A DNA stretch of 64,000 nucleotides from JACPNO01 sp963825405. GTDB taxonomy: Bacteria > Acidobacteriota > Terriglobia > Bryobacterales > Bryobacteraceae. A model generated the notes under the pieces. That model was not told where the DNA came from and ran no database searches. It saw only the letters and a list, made by a program, of their open reading frames with translations. The translations under genes and the position numbers were made by a program. The stretch is from the NCBI GenBank assembly GCA_963825405.1, contig CAWGTB010000006.1, positions 62,001-126,000 on the forward strand, given 5' to 3'. Shown one piece after another: positions 10,379 to 22,075 of the stretch; position 1 is the first letter of the stretch, and each line of letters starts with the position of its first letter.

Positions 10379-11479
10379 GTGCACACTACCTGCGCGAAGC
10401 GATGGACCTGGCCGGGCAGGCTCGCGGCCAGACCAGCCCCAATCCGCTGGTGGGCGCGGTGCTGGTGCGTGACGGCGAAGTTGTCGGCCGCGGATCGCAC
10501 ACCTGGGCCGGCGTCAAACACGCGGAGATTCAGGCGCTCGATCAGGCCGGAGATCGCGCGCGCGGCGCGACGCTTTACATCAATCTCGAGCCCTGCTCGC
10601 ATCAGGGACGCACATCGCCCTGCGCGGATGCGTCTGATCGCTGCGGGTGTTGCGCGCGTGGTGGCCGCCATGCAGGATCCGAATCCGCGGGTGGCGGGCG
10701 AGGGATTCCGCCGGCTGCGCGAGGCGGGCATCGGTGTCGAACTGGCGCAGGATTTCACGGCTGAAGCCGAAAAGCTCAATGAAGATTTCGTGTGCTACAT
10801 GCGCACGCATCGTCCGCTGGTCACGCTTAAGACGGCGCTCACGTTGGACGGCAAGATCGCCGCGCCCGACGACAATACCGGATGGATCACCAGCGACGTT
10901 GCCCGCGAGCACGTCCAGCGGCTCCGCCATCACTCCGACGCGATTCTGACAGGCGTAGGCACGGTGCTGGCGGACGATTGCCTGCTCACGGATCGTACCG
11001 GCCTTTCCCGCAGCCGTCCGCTGCTGCGCGTCGTAGCGGATTCGCAATTGCGCATTCCCCTCGATTCAAAAATGGTGGAAAGCACCCGTGACGATTTGGC
11101 AATTGTCTGCACATCGGCCGCGCCACCCGAGCGCCAGCGCGCGCTCGAAGCCCGCGGCGTCAAGGTGCTGGTATTTGACGGCCCGGGAGGCCGCACGGAC
11201 TTGCGCCGCACGGTTGAATGGCTGGGTGAGCAGCGCTGTCTCTCCCTGCTGATCGAAGCCGGCAGCAAATTGAATTGGGCCGCGCTCGAAGCGGTGGTGG
11301 TGGACAAGATCTTCTTTTACTACGCGCCGAAAATTCTGGGTGGAATCGAATCGCTGCCCATGGCCGGAGGCGTTGGGCGCCGCCGCCGCATCGATGCCAT
11401 ACGCCTGCGCGACCTGAAACTGCACTCCATTTCCGGCGACGAATTCGCCGTCGAAGGCTACGTGCAAAAGGATTATTGA
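10375..11479 (+). CDS. ribD: Bifunctional riboflavin biosynthesis protein RibD (one frame break)
   Basis: RibD deaminates and then reduces the pyrimidine intermediate of riboflavin synthesis. The N-terminal deaminase domain shows the zinc site: HAEIQAL for the first ligand and catalytic Glu, then PCSHQGRTSPCAD for the two Cys ligands. The C-terminal reductase domain carries TLDGKIA and GVGTVLADD, with LIEAGSKLNW near the end. The deaminase frame is lost near 10628 and the rest lies in the next frame, so one base is gained or lost there. Total length of about 367 residues is normal. It is overlapped 4 bases by ftsY and directly abuts ribE. Confidence 0.93.
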
Positions 11480-12085
11480 TTGTTCACCGGAATCATTGAA
11501 GAGCTTGGGACGGTTGCATCGCTCGAAGCGCGCGAGGCCGGGTCGCGCCTCACCGTGCAATGCCGCGAAGTTTTGTCCGATCTCGCCGAAGGATCGAGCG
11601 TTGCCGTGAACGGCGTGTGCTTGACGGCGCTCGCGATCCAGCCGAATTCTTTCTCCGCCGATCTGGCGCCAGAAACGCTCCGGCGCAGCAACCTGGGCGA
11701 CTTGACGGCGGGTTCACGCGTCAACCTGGAGCGCGCACTGCTGCCCACCTCCCGGCTAAGCGGACACATCGTCCAGGGGCACGTGGACGCCACCGGCGAG
11801 TTGCAGGCGCTCGAAGAGTTGGGCGGCGGAAACTGGTGGCTGAAAGTGCGCGTGCCGCCGGAACTCGATCGCTACCTGGTTTTCAAAGGCTCCATCGCGA
11901 TCGACGGCATCAGCTTGACGATTGCGGCGCTCGAAGGCGACGTGCTTTCGGTCACCATCATCCCGCACACGTATCAGAACACCTCGCTGGGCGCGCACCG
12001 GCCCGGGGATCGCGTGAATCTGGAGTGCGATGTGCTGGCCAAGCACGTGGAAAAGCTGCTGGCTACGTTTTCAATTCCTCGATAA
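11480..12085 (+). CDS. ribE: Riboflavin synthase alpha chain
   Basis: 201 residues. Catalyses dismutation of two 6,7-dimethyl-8-ribityllumazine molecules to riboflavin. It begins MFTGIIEE, the family's conserved N-terminus, from a TTG codon that starts the very next base after the ribD stop. The two homologous barrel halves are visible: SVAVNGVCLTA in the first and GSIAIDGISLTIA in the second, with LSGHIVQGHVD between them. The zero-base spacing and the weak start suggest translational coupling to ribD. The 3' end overlaps the convergent DHH gene by 23 bases. The other rib genes are not in the window. Confidence 0.95.
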   Translation: MFTGIIEELGTVASLEAREAGSRLTVQCREVLSDLAEGSSVAVNGVCLTALAIQPNSFSADLAPETLRRSNLGDLTAGSRVNLERALLPTSRLSGHIVQGHVDATGELQALEELGGGNWWLKVRVPPELDRYLVFKGSIAIDGISLTIAALEGDVLSVTIIPHTYQNTSLGAHRPGDRVNLECDVLAKHVEKLLATFSIPR

Positions 12086-13016
12086 TTTCAGCCGCCACCG
12101 TGCGCGCCTTTTCAAGAGCGTTCGGCTCGAAGCTGATCGCGCCTACCCGCGCATGCCCGCCGCCGCCGTAGCGTTCGCAGATCGTGGCCAAATTGTGTTT
12201 GGGTGTTTCGAGAACCCACGGGTTCGAGCCCACGGAAATTTTCGTTCGAAAACTGGAAGGGCTCACCGAGACCGTATAAACGCAGTCCGGAAACAAATAA
12301 TACGGGATGAACTTGTTGTAGCCTTCGAGGTCGTAGCCCGTCAGGTCGAAGAACAGCACACCGTCGTCCTGCCGGGCGCGGCTGCGAATCATGTCGATCG
12401 AAGCCAGGTGCCGTTTGTACAGCGGTTCATAGATCGCCTGGATTTCAGGCTCGGCGACGATCTCCGCCAAGGTCCGGTGCCGCATCCAGCGAATGATTTT
12501 CTGCACGGTTTCCGAGCCCTTCGATCCTTCGACCACCAGCGTCAACTTCATGGCCGGAGCGCCCAGTTCGACGGCGGTCTTGGCGTCGGAATATTGCGCG
12601 CCGTCGATTATGTTGGCCCAGTGCACCAGTTCGTCGAGATCGGGCGCGCTGAATCCGAATTTTTCCTTGGCCACCGTCGCGATGAAAAACGTGCAGGATT
12701 TGAAGGAAGGGTCGTACAGCTTTTTGCCGCTGTGGTCCTGGCGAAAATGCGCGGCGTCTTCCGGCGTCAGGAACGCGCTCTGATGATGATCGAACCACCA
12801 GGTGACGCGCGGGTCGCTCGAGTACTTGAAATCGACGATGGCGTTCTCGTCGCCATCGAAAAGTTCCGGCTCAAAAAGCTGCGACGCCTTGTGCGCCATG
12901 CCGGTGTAAGCGAACTCGGCGTCCGGATGGAAAGCGCCTTCCATGAAGCGGCTGAAGATGGCCGCCGACGCTGCGCCATCGAAGCAGTGGTCGTGATAGA
13001 GGATGCGTATTCGCAT
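12063..13016 (-). CDS. DHH-family phosphoesterase
   Basis: 317 residues, intact. Metal site of the DHH superfamily: YHDHCFDGAASA near the N-terminus, the VDF strand at about 62, the DHH of WWFDHHQS at about 75-77, and the C-terminal DHHA1-type glycine-rich RYGGGGHARVGA at about 280-291. Relatives include RecJ, NrnA nano-RNase/pAp phosphatase and cyclic-dinucleotide phosphodiesterases; this length and the short DHHA1 part fit the NrnA-like/unclassified group, but the substrate is not clear. It has its own transcription unit, convergent with ribE and divergent from the MFS gene. Confidence 0.85.
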   Translation of the reverse strand: MRIRILYHDHCFDGAASAAIFSRFMEGAFHPDAEFAYTGMAHKASQLFEPELFDGDENAIVDFKYSSDPRVTWWFDHHQSAFLTPEDAAHFRQDHSGKKLYDPSFKSCTFFIATVAKEKFGFSAPDLDELVHWANIIDGAQYSDAKTAVELGAPAMKLTLVVEGSKGSETVQKIIRWMRHRTLAEIVAEPEIQAIYEPLYKRHLASIDMIRSRARQDDGVLFFDLTGYDLEGYNKFIPYYLFPDCVYTVSVSPSSFRTKISVGSNPWVLETPKHNLATICERYGGGGHARVGAISFEPNALEKARTVAAEIIEELKT

Positions 13017-13092
13017 GAGCCGGTGCGTGCTTTGGAAAACCTACTAGAATGCACAAAGATTCAGGGAAATGCAACTTTGCTAAAATCCGTTG

Positions 13093-14301
13093 ATGAACAG
13101 GAACCCCTGGTGGATCGTCTGCGCGGCGTTCCTGGGCGTCTCGGTCAGCTTCGCGTCGATTGTGGTTTTCAGCTTCGGCGTTTTTATCAAGCCGCTGCAG
13201 GAGAGCTTTGGCTGGACTCGCTCTCAGGTTTCGCTGGCATTCTCCATCGGCGCGTTGACCGTGTGCTTCTGCTCGCCTTTCCTGGGCAGGCTTGCCGACC
13301 GCTTCGGAGCGAAGCGAATCATCCTCCCCAGTGCTGCGATCCTCGGCGTTGCCTACGGCTCCATGGCGTTTCTCGGAGGTAGCCTCGTTCAGTTCTATGC
13401 AACTTACGTCGTGATGGGAATTGTGGGCAATGGCTCGACGCAGCTCACGTATTCGCGCATTGTTTCGGCGCGCTTCGACCGTCGGCGGGGAATGGCGCTG
13501 GCATTTGTGATGACCGGCGTCGGGGTGGGTGCAATGGTAATTCCCGCACTGGCACAGGCTTTGATCGCAGCACGCGGTTGGCGGCAAGCCTACCTCTGGC
13601 TTGCAGGGATAGTCTTGTTACTGGGAGTAATTCCGGCGGCGATTCTGCTTCCATCCGCCAAAGAAGGCAGCCGCAGCCCCGTGACGGAAGACGGCATGGC
13701 AGCGCGCCAAGCCCGGCGCACGCTGGATTTCTGGAAGCTGGTGCTGGCGTTCTTCCTCTTTTCCCTGGCCGTGAATGCAGCGGTGGCGCACCTGGTTCCC
13801 ATGCTGACCGATGGCGGGCTCACTGCCACTTCGGCCGCGCTAGCGTCCTCGGTGATGGGCGCGGCCACGGTAGTGGGGCGGCTGGTCACCGGCGCTTTGT
13901 TGGATCGCTTCTCCGGGGCGCGCGTTGGCTGCGTAGCCTGTCTGCTGGCGGCTGTGGGACTGGGCTTGGCCAACGCGGGCGGCACCATAGTGATGGCGTG
14001 CGTCATGGCTTCGCTGATTGGATTCGGCATGGGCGCCGAGGCGGACGTCATGCCCTACTTGATCAGCCGGCGGTTCGGCCTGCGCTCGATGGCGGAGTTG
14101 TACGGCGTTGCGTTTTCCGCATTCGCGCTCGCCGGCGCCGCCGGGCCCGCGGTCATGGGCCTGGTTTTCGACAAGACCGGATCCTACCGGCTGCTCACAC
14201 CGGTACTCGCGGTCCTCATTGCCATATCCGGATTGCTGCTGCTCACGCTGCGGGTGAGCAGCCCGAGTCCGGTCGAGCTAGAACATCAGCTTGAGAGCTA
14301 A
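13093..14301 (+). CDS. MFS transporter, monocarboxylate/OFA-like
   Basis: About 402 residues with 12 predicted membrane segments. The ATG at 13093 is chosen; a TTG in frame lies directly before it. The MFS signature GRLADRFGAKR follows segment 2 (about residues 63-73), and a second copy, GALLDRFSGARV, follows segment 8. Overall it looks like the monocarboxylate or oxalate:formate antiporter branch, with an early SFGVFIKPLQESFGWTRSQ loop typical of that group. The transported substrate is unknown. The 3' end overlaps that of the convergent TonB receptor gene by 24 bases. Confidence 0.88.
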   Translation: MNRNPWWIVCAAFLGVSVSFASIVVFSFGVFIKPLQESFGWTRSQVSLAFSIGALTVCFCSPFLGRLADRFGAKRIILPSAAILGVAYGSMAFLGGSLVQFYATYVVMGIVGNGSTQLTYSRIVSARFDRRRGMALAFVMTGVGVGAMVIPALAQALIAARGWRQAYLWLAGIVLLLGVIPAAILLPSAKEGSRSPVTEDGMAARQARRTLDFWKLVLAFFLFSLAVNAAVAHLVPMLTDGGLTATSAALASSVMGAATVVGRLVTGALLDRFSGARVGCVACLLAAVGLGLANAGGTIVMACVMASLIGFGMGAEADVMPYLISRRFGLRSMAELYGVAFSAFALAGAAGPAVMGLVFDKTGSYRLLTPVLAVLIAISGLLLLTLRVSSPSPVELEHQLES

Positions 14302-17300
14302 CTGAATCTGCCGTGCCGAAGTGGTGCCGTCGGAACGGATCACCGTTGAGGTGGACAGGCCGAACGTACCCGGGTTCTCGATCAGGTTGCCTGGCTGCGC
14401 CAACTGCACGCGGTTGAACAAATTGAAAAACTCGAATCGCAGTTGCAAGCGGGCGCGTTCCGTCAGAGTCTGCATCTTGCTCAGCACCAGGTCGGTATTG
14501 ATAGTCCCGGGACCAGTGAAGATATTGCGGCCAAGATTTCCGGGAAATCCGAAATCCGCAAGCGCAAATGCAGTTACGGGAGGCCCGGTCTGGGTACGCT
14601 GCGAGCCTGCCGGAATCGAGGGATCGCCAACCAGGCTGGCGCGGGCAGCACTTCCGCCTCCCGTGATCGCAGTGTGCTCCGAATCGCGATCGCCGAAGAT
14701 ATCGTACGGGTGGCCGTCGGCGAATACTGAGATGCCTGCAATCTGCCAGCCTTCCATCACCCTGCCGGTCATGCCGCTATTCAGATAGGCCCGTCCTTTG
14801 CCGAACGGTAGTTCGTAAACATAATTCACGACCAGGATCTGCCGCTGATCGAAATCCGAATTTCCGCGTTCCTCCTGCAGATTAAAAGAATTGCGCGGAA
14901 ACGTCCGGTTGCCGGCGGCGGCTGCGAGGGGATCGGATGCATCGTCGATGGCGTGGGACCAGGTATACGATCCCTGGATCTGAAAGCCCTTTGGAGAACC
15001 GTCGCGTCACCTTGGTTTGCAGGGCGTTGTAAGTGGAGTTTCCGATGGACTTGATCACCGATGGTTCGAGCAAAGCCGTATTGACCGTCGTGTTTTGGAA
15101 GTAAAGGCCAACTCCCTGCAAGAGGTCCGGAGCCGTCCCGGAGGCAATCAAAGCGTTGATGAGAGCCGTCTGCGGCTGGTTTCCGTTAACTACGCGCAGC
15201 TCACGGGAGCCTTTGTTGCCGACATAATTGACTTCGAGCGTGGTGTTGTAAGGCAACTCGTGCTGGATGCCGAAATTCCAGTTCTGGTTCATCGGCATCT
15301 TGAGATTCTGGTCGAATATGCTCGGGAGGATGAACGCCCCGTCCGTTACCGTGGCAGATGCGGGCTGCGTGCCCGGTATGGTGACGCCGCCCAGGGGGGC
15401 GTCGAGAAAGTTAAAAATATCGGTCTCGAACGGCGGATTGCTGCGCGCGTTACCAAACAGGTTGCCGAAAATGCGGTCGTGGTAAATCCCGTACCCGGCG
15501 CGGATGGCAGTCTTGCCTTTCTTGAAGGGATCCCAACTGAAGCCAAGACGCGGCTCGAAGTTGGTGGCGTCGTTGTGGTACAAGTTGCGTCCGTTGCCCG
15601 GCCCCACCAGGCTGAAGGTGAAAGGCGCGGGGCCTGCCGGGTCAGCAAACAGGTTGGAGAAATTTCCGTTGGCCTCAAACGGCACGCCATTGAACTGGTA
15701 GCGCAGGCCGATATTGAATGTAAGGTTAGGCCGCACCTTCCAGCTATCCTGAACGAAAGCCGCGTACTCGTGCTGGCGGAACTGGCGGTTATCCGTTGCA
15801 GTGCGATTCCCAGCTTTATCGAAAAACTGCGATTGAGCCTGGAAATCCACCAGGCCGAGAAGGCCTGCCGCCATGTCCTGGAATTGGTTTCCGCCGCAAT
15901 TGTTGCCTGTACTTGGATCGCAGGGATGGTTCGGATTCAGATTGACTATTGGCGTCCCCCAGTCGGTGAAGGTGTTGAACCCGAGCTGCTGGCGCGAACC
16001 GAACGCACTGAATCCGTTCTCAAACACATAGTGGAAGTCAAAGCCAACTTTTAGAGTATGGTTTCCTGTGACCTTGGTGATGTTGTCGGCCACGCTCCAG
16101 GTGCCCGTTCTGCGGGCTTGGGCATCGGTATCGCCTAAATTGAAGCAGCCGACGGTGGGCAGGCCGGAGATGGTGTAGTCGGTACCGGCGCCAAAGGAAT
16201 CAACCTGGCCATTTTGGTTGAACTGGCTCACGCCATTGCAGGTAAAGGGAGCGTCGAGACGATTGACGCCGGCGCGGAATTCGTTCACCAGTGTCGGCTG
16301 CAGCGTGGATGTCAAATTTGCGGAGAGGGCGTGCGTCTGCGCACTGACCGCATATGAATCCAGCCCGGGGGCGAACTCGTCATGGGCGCCGTTCGAATCT
16401 TCAGAACCGCCGTACGCGTAGCGCAGGGACAAATAGTTCGCCTGAGAAATGCGATGATCCAGTTTAAATACTACAGAGGCAGCGTTATACTTCGAGGCAC
16501 TGGGGAAGCGGTAAATGCCGCGAACGTCGTCCACCGCCTCGCCGTTGGGATTGGGTAACAGCGCCAACACCTTCTGCATCGTCGGATCGAGCGGCAGATG
16601 CTGCGCGTTGGTGGGCGAGTTGGGGTCGGCGAGATTGATCTGGGCGCCGTCGAAAGTAAAAATTCCGGACTTGAATGCCGCGGTCGGCACGATCGAGGTG
16701 CGGGTGAGCGTGGTCCGGAACCGCTGGTACTCGCTGTTGAAAAAGAAAAACGTGCGGTCTTTAATAATGGGCCCGCCAACTGAGTAGCCAAAATCATTAC
16801 GCACATAGGGATCCTGCGAGTCCGGCTTGGAATTGAAGTAGTCCCGGGCGCCGAGCGCGTTGTAGCGTCCGAACCAATACGCATCTCCGTGTAGCGCATT
16901 AGTTCCGCTACGGGTGATGATATCGATGATGGCGCCGTTGTTGCGTCCGAATTCCGGCATAAAGTTGTTGGTAATCACGCGAAACTCCTGAGTAGACTCG
17001 GGGTTCAGCGTTATCAGGCCGCCGGGGGCACCCGGCACGGAGGTGTCGTTGTTGTCCACGCCATCCAGCAGGAAATTGTTGTTGCGTTCGCGGGCCCCGT
17101 TAACCGAAAAGCCATTGAATTGACTGGTGCTCGTCACCACTCCGGGCGAAAGCTGCACCAGGGAATAGGGATCGCGCGTCAGCAGCGGAAGATCTACGAT
17201 GTGGCGATGATCGACGACGTTGCTCAACTGCGCGTTCTCCAACTCGATGGGGGCGACGGCAGTGCCCTCCACTTCGACGACCGTAGTCTGGCCGCTCGCT

Positions 17301-17635
17301 TGCAGCGTGGCGCTCAACGAGAGAGCCTGGTCTACGGTGAGGACGACGTGACCGAACTTGGCGGTGGCAAAGCCGTCTTTATCGATCGAAATCTCGTACT
17401 CGCCGGCGGGAACATTGGTAAGACTGTATGTTCCGGAAGTGCTGGTTTCGGCGGTGCGCACGGCGGCGGTTGTGGCGCTCTTGGCGCTGATCTTCGCGCC
17501 CGGAACGGTGCCTCCCGAGGTGTCAGTGATCGTACCTGAAACCGACGCAGTCTGGGCTTGTGCCGTTGTCGCCAGGCATGCCACCAAAGCCGCTGCCACT
17601 AGCCAGCCAAAACACACGTTGCGCACAGTCGTCAT
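14278..17635 (-). CDS. Oar-like TonB-dependent receptor with CarboxypepD_reg domain (one frame break)
   Basis: About 1,115 residues. The ATG at 17635 has GGGGGGAAAA just upstream and starts a signal peptide ending TTAQAQ. Next come a carboxypeptidase-regulatory domain (about 30-115, GTYSLTNVPAGEYEISI), a plug with FSVNGARERNNNFLLDGVD and IDIITRSGTN, and a long barrel with typical Oar features (GPIIKDRTFFFFNSEY, ETDIFNF). The frame is lost near 14990, after VTRRFSKG; the remainder, with SYTWSHAIDDASD, FNLFNRVQLAQPGNL and the ending QIQLALKLMF, is in another frame. This family is greatly expanded in acidobacteria and is thought to handle large substrates such as proteins or polysaccharides. Confidence 0.9.
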
Positions 17636-17755
17636 AAATTTTCCCCCCGAGCGCGCCCTGCCATGGCCGCGCTGCCGTAGTCTTTCCAAGATACCGCGTT
17701 AAGAGGCAGGTTTAATCGGCCTAATTACAGTTATAGGGGCGGGCCGCCACGAGGC

Positions 17756-20093
17756 TTAATAAACGAGGGAATTAAAGAATAGTTTGAAAGTCTGGTAGCT
17801 CTGCGCCCGATATTGCGGGCGCATTCCAAACAATATCGCGCGGCCTTGGCCTAATTTGGCATCCACCAGGGCGGCGCGGCCGGCCAGGATTCGTTCGCCC
17901 AGCAGCCATCCCGAGGCCAGCAGGCCGTTTTCCGGATAGTGGGCGACCGCGCCGGCATCCGTCGTCCAGGCCGGGCTTTGCTCAGACCAGATGGCGATTT
18001 CGCGCGGCAGTCCCAGAGTCAGCCGATGGCCGGTTTCCAGGCGAACATTCAACAGCGCGCCCGGCGCGTAGAACTCGCGGTTGGAAACGCCCTCGGTAAC
18101 GCTTGTAACTTTTACGCCAAGGTGCCCGCTGGCATAACCCGCCGATCGATTCAGAAAGATCAGCGTGCCCCCGGCAGCGGCAAACTCGCGCAGTGCCTCA
18201 GCTCCGCGCTCCCCCAAGCCGCCCACGAACTCCTCCGGCATCGCGCCTTTCGCGTAACCGTTCACCAGATCGCTCGCAGGCTGGTCGGGAAAAACGATGA
18301 CATCCAGGCGCTCGCGGAGCCGGCCTGCCTGGATATCGGCATTGCGCAGGCTGGCGTAGTCGAATTCAAATTGTTCCAGCAGCCAGCGCGTCCAGCCTTC
18401 ATCCATGCTGGGAATGAAACTTTTGTAGAGCCCGATGCGCGGACGCCGCAGCAGTTTCCAGCTTGGTCCGCGGGAGGTGGTGGCGAAGTCGCCGGTCGAC
18501 ATATTGCGCCACACCGAGCCGCCAGACTTCCAAATGCGATTGATCGTGAGCCAGGCGTCGCTATCGGCGGCGGCATAACTCGGCGGCGGATTGACGGGCG
18601 AAAATGCCGCTCGCTCCAGGCGCGCGGGAATCGCGGTATCGATCATGCGCACATCGACGCCCATCAGCAACGGCAGCGTGTGCGCCGTGACATCGTAAGG
18701 GCGAATGGGCGGTCCACCCGGAAATTCCCGCATGTCCGGATACCGTTGCCGCTCCAGCAGCGTTTTGGCGTAGCTGCTATACGGCTGGTTCATCCGGATG
18801 ACGTAACTGGAATCGGGCGCGCGGTCGATTTCCACCTGTCCGGCTGCTAGCGTCTCGAGCATTTTGCGCGTGGCTCCCGGATCAGGCTGCGATGCTGGAA
18901 CCACAAACGCCCAGGGCGAAGTGCGCCCGGCCGCGCGTTTCCCCACGCGATAAAAATTCCGCAGCAGCTCTTCGCGCCGCGTGGCCGCCTGATACAAGCA
19001 CGATTCGAACGCAACCGACTGGTAATCGATAATGTCCCGCAGCCGCCACTCGCCGCCTTCCCAGGGCTCGAGATGATTCCAACTTCTCTCTTGCGCGTTG
19101 TAGCCCAGCGCGTTTGTTTCGAGCTGCTCACGCCTCACCGTGATGGGCGATGCCAGGCGTGCGCTGGCCGATTCTGTCAGAATGCGCAGACCGCCATGAA
19201 ACGCCTGGTAGTGCCGGGCGGGCGACCAGAAATCGTAGGCGGCGTGAATGGCGACGCCGCGCAACCCCGCGGCCGTGAGGTCCGTGGCCATGCCGGTTCC
19301 GATCAGATTCATTTCCTGCGCCAGGATGGCGTCCACATTGGGCTCAATGGGATCGAGCCACGGGGGAACGAATATCCGCGACGAGAATTGCCCCTGCTGG
19401 TGCACGTCGTACACGATTTGCGGATGCCACACGTTGTGCAGCTTAGCGACGGTGAGCCGCGTCTCCGGCTGAGAGAGGATGTACCAGTCGCGATTGTTAT
19501 CGTGACCCACGTATTTGTGATAAAGCTCCGGCGGCGACGAGCCCTCAAAGGCCGTGCCCAGCGTGCGGCGGTACCATTTGGCGACGATATCCACGCCATC
19601 GGGATTGAGCGACGGCACCAGCAGCACGATTGTGTTGTGCAGAATTGCGCGAAGGTGCGGGCGGTCTTCGCTGAGCAGGCGATAAGCGAATTCGACGGCA
19701 GTCTGCGTGGAAGCAACTTCGGTCGAATGAATGGAACAGGTGATGAGGACCACGGTTTTTCCGCGCGCGATCAGATCTTCGGCTTCGGCGTCGCTGGTGA
19801 TTCGCGGATCGGCGAGCCGCCGCTGAATATCCTGGTATAGCGCGAGATTGCGCAGCGTTTCCGGCTCGGCGATCGTCGCGGCGATGAAGGGCCGGCCTTC
19901 GGCGGTCTTGCCCAGTTCGTCGACGCGAATGCGATCGCTGGAATGTTCGAGCGCGCGAAAGTAGGAGACGACTTTTTCCCAATCGACCAAGACTCGATCG
20001 GTGCCCATCTTGTGGCCGAAGTGACTCTCTGGAGTGGGAACCGCGGCGGAGAGCGCGCACGCGAACAATGCGGCGAGCGGCAGCCTTTTTCAT
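17756..20093 (-). CDS. Exported M14-family zinc carboxypeptidase
   Basis: Large M14 protein of about 775 residues. Zinc ligands are in CSIHSTEVAS (His, Glu) and YDVHQQGQ (His); NPDG and NNRDW are also conserved. After the about 370-residue catalytic part comes a second half with a glutamine-amidotransferase-like segment (DVIVFPDQPA, FAAAGGTLIFLNRSAGY). The continuous frame begins at 20068, but the natural start is the ATG at 20093: it overlaps the upstream stop as ATGA, and removing one A from the A5 run right after it gives MKRLPLAALFACALSAAVP, a perfect signal peptide. That run is therefore either an indel error or a real disruption. It is the last gene of the aminotransferase-isomerase operon. 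Confidence 0.85.
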
Positions 20094-20859
20094 GCCGCGC
20101 ATGGCCGGGCCAGCTCAGTCCAGAGCGCGCGATAGTTGCGCAGGAATCGCTCCGGCTCCTTGCTTTCCAAGGCTTCGCACAGCGTGTAGCGGTCATAGCC
20201 GGATTGGCGCAGCAGCGCGAACAGCTCGCGCCACGGGTAGCTGTTCGAGAGCTCGTTGATGTGCACGTTGCGGATCCACGGTTGCAGCAGGTCGAAGCTG
20301 GACTTGACGGATCCGTCGACGACATCGGTTGGGTTGGAGTTCCAGCACAAACCAACATTGTCGTGGCGAGTGGCTTTCATGATCGCCGCCGCAACCGGCG
20401 GGTTCTGCGTGTCCGGCCCGTGCACTTCCATCCAAATCTCGACGCCGTACCCGGTGCCGTAATCGCCTAGCTCGCGCAGGCACGCGGCAATATTTTGGAT
20501 GGTGGTTTCCGGCGGCACGCCCTTCGGCATTCCGTTGGGCCGCACTTTCACGCCCCATGCGCCGGTGTCGTGCGCCAGGTTCACGAATTGCCTGTGCGAG
20601 TTCGACCTGCCGCCGCCGCTCGCTCTCGTCGGGCGATTGGAATTCGCACGTCGAACCATAGCTCAGCAGTCGAACCTTGCTGTGCTGGAAACGCTCGACG
20701 ATGCGCTTGCGCTCATCTGCGCCGATCGACGGTTCGACGCCGTGCTTATGCCCCGTGCGCAGCTCGACGGCTTCGATATCCGGCGGCTTCAAGGTTCTGC
20801 AGGATGGTGTCGAGGTCCCAATCTTTGAGGACGTTGTATGTGACGGCTCCCAAACGCAT
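20090..20859 (-). CDS. Sugar phosphate isomerase/epimerase-like TIM-barrel protein (frameshifted)
   Basis: Xylose isomerase-like TIM barrel family (AP_endonuc_2). The start is MRLGAVTYNVLKDWDLD, from ATG 20859; the chain continues with DIEAVELRTGHKHGVEPS, LLSYGSTCEFQSPD, VEIWMEVHGPDTQN and CWNSNPTDV, with metal-site acids and histidines typical of the fold, and ends in ELARPCAA. Breaks near 20797 and 20585 split it over three frames; the total of about 257 residues is normal. Members isomerise or epimerise sugars, often beside Gfo/Idh or GMC enzymes. It sits between the class V aminotransferase and the M14 peptidase in one minus-strand operon. Confidence 0.8.
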
Positions 20860-20877
20860 CGCGCGATCCTGTCTGCT

Positions 20878-22018
20878 TCAGGGCAAGGCTTCGATGAAGC
20901 GGTCGATCTCTTCCGGGCTGATGTAAAAATGCGGCGAGGCGCGCAGCCATCCCGAGCGCATCGCCGTGGCAAAATGCTGCGCGCGCAGTTGCGCAAAAAG
21001 CGCCGCCGTATCGACGCCCTCCTTGCGAAAGGTGACGATGCCGGCAGCGCTTTCAGGCGCGCGCGGGCGCATCGTCTGGTAGCCTTTGGCGCGCACGCCG
21101 GCATCGACGCGATCGCCCAGCGCCTGTACTGCGGCAGCGATGCGAGAGATGCCGACGTCCAGCAGAAACTCGATCGAAGCGCGCAGTCCGTAGCAGCCCG
21201 GCGTGTTCAGCGTGCCGCATTCGTAGCGTGCGGCATCGTCGCGCAGGGTGAGGTTGCGCGTGCCGTAGTCGGTGTATTTCGTGACGTTTTTGTAGCCGAA
21301 CTCGATCGGCTGCACGTGTTCCTGGAGATCGGGGCGAATGTAAAGCACGCCGCAACCCTCCGGCCCCAGCAGCCACTTATAGCCGTCGGCGGAGAGCGCC
21401 GCGATGTTGCTCTTGCGCACATCCAGGGGAAAAACGCCGAGCCCCTGTATGGCATCCACAAAAAGAAAACAGCCGTGCCGCTGGCAAATCTCGCCGATGG
21501 CGTCCATGTCGGCGCGGTATCCGCTCAAATACTGCACGAAGCTGATGGCCATGATGCGCGCGCCGCGGGCTGCGGCATCGATCTTGTCGAGCGAATCGAA
21601 TTCCGAAAGCCACTCGACGCGCACGCCTTTTCGCTCGAGCAATTGCCAGGGATAATAATTGGCGGGAAACTCTTCGTTGAACGCGACCACTTTGTCGCCG
21701 GGCCGCCAGTCGAATCCCTCAGAGACGGTGATGACGCCTTCGGTGGTGTTTTTCACGATGCGCGATTTCGCTGGGGTTCGCGCCGATCATTCGGGCCGCG
21801 CCCGCCCGCAGGCCTTCGTGGGCGGCCGTCCACTCGGCATAGTGCGTGCTGCCATAAAGCAGATTGTCATCCACCTGATGCTTCATGGCGTCGGCTGCGG
21901 CGCGGCACAACGGCGCGCCCGCGGCGTGATTCAGATAAACCAGGTGCTCGCAAACCGGGAATTGCTCGCGATATTGCGTCCAGAGGGCAGTAGCTTGATC
22001 GGCGGTACCGGAGGGCAT
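20878..22018 (-). CDS. Class V PLP aminotransferase (isopenicillin-N epimerase/cysteine desulfurase-like), frameshifted
   Basis: About 380 residues. The start MPSGTADQATALWTQYREQ at 22018 leads into VYLNHAAGAPLC, the class V N-terminal signature. After a break near 21760 the chain continues with NTTEGVITVSEGF, the PLP-binding FLFVDAIQGLGVFPLDV (Asp and Gln), and the Schiff-base lysine in SADGYKWLLGPEG. There is no active-site cysteine loop like that of IscS/SufS, so a sulfur-transfer role is unlikely; an epimerase, lyase or kynureninase-like reaction is possible. First gene of the operon with the TIM-barrel and M14 genes, divergent from the Tat-exported oxidoreductase pair. Confidence 0.82.
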
Positions 22019-22075
22019 GATCGTCGTTCATTGTAGCGCTATACAATAGTCCAAGCGCGGAGGGCGCTGGCGCAC

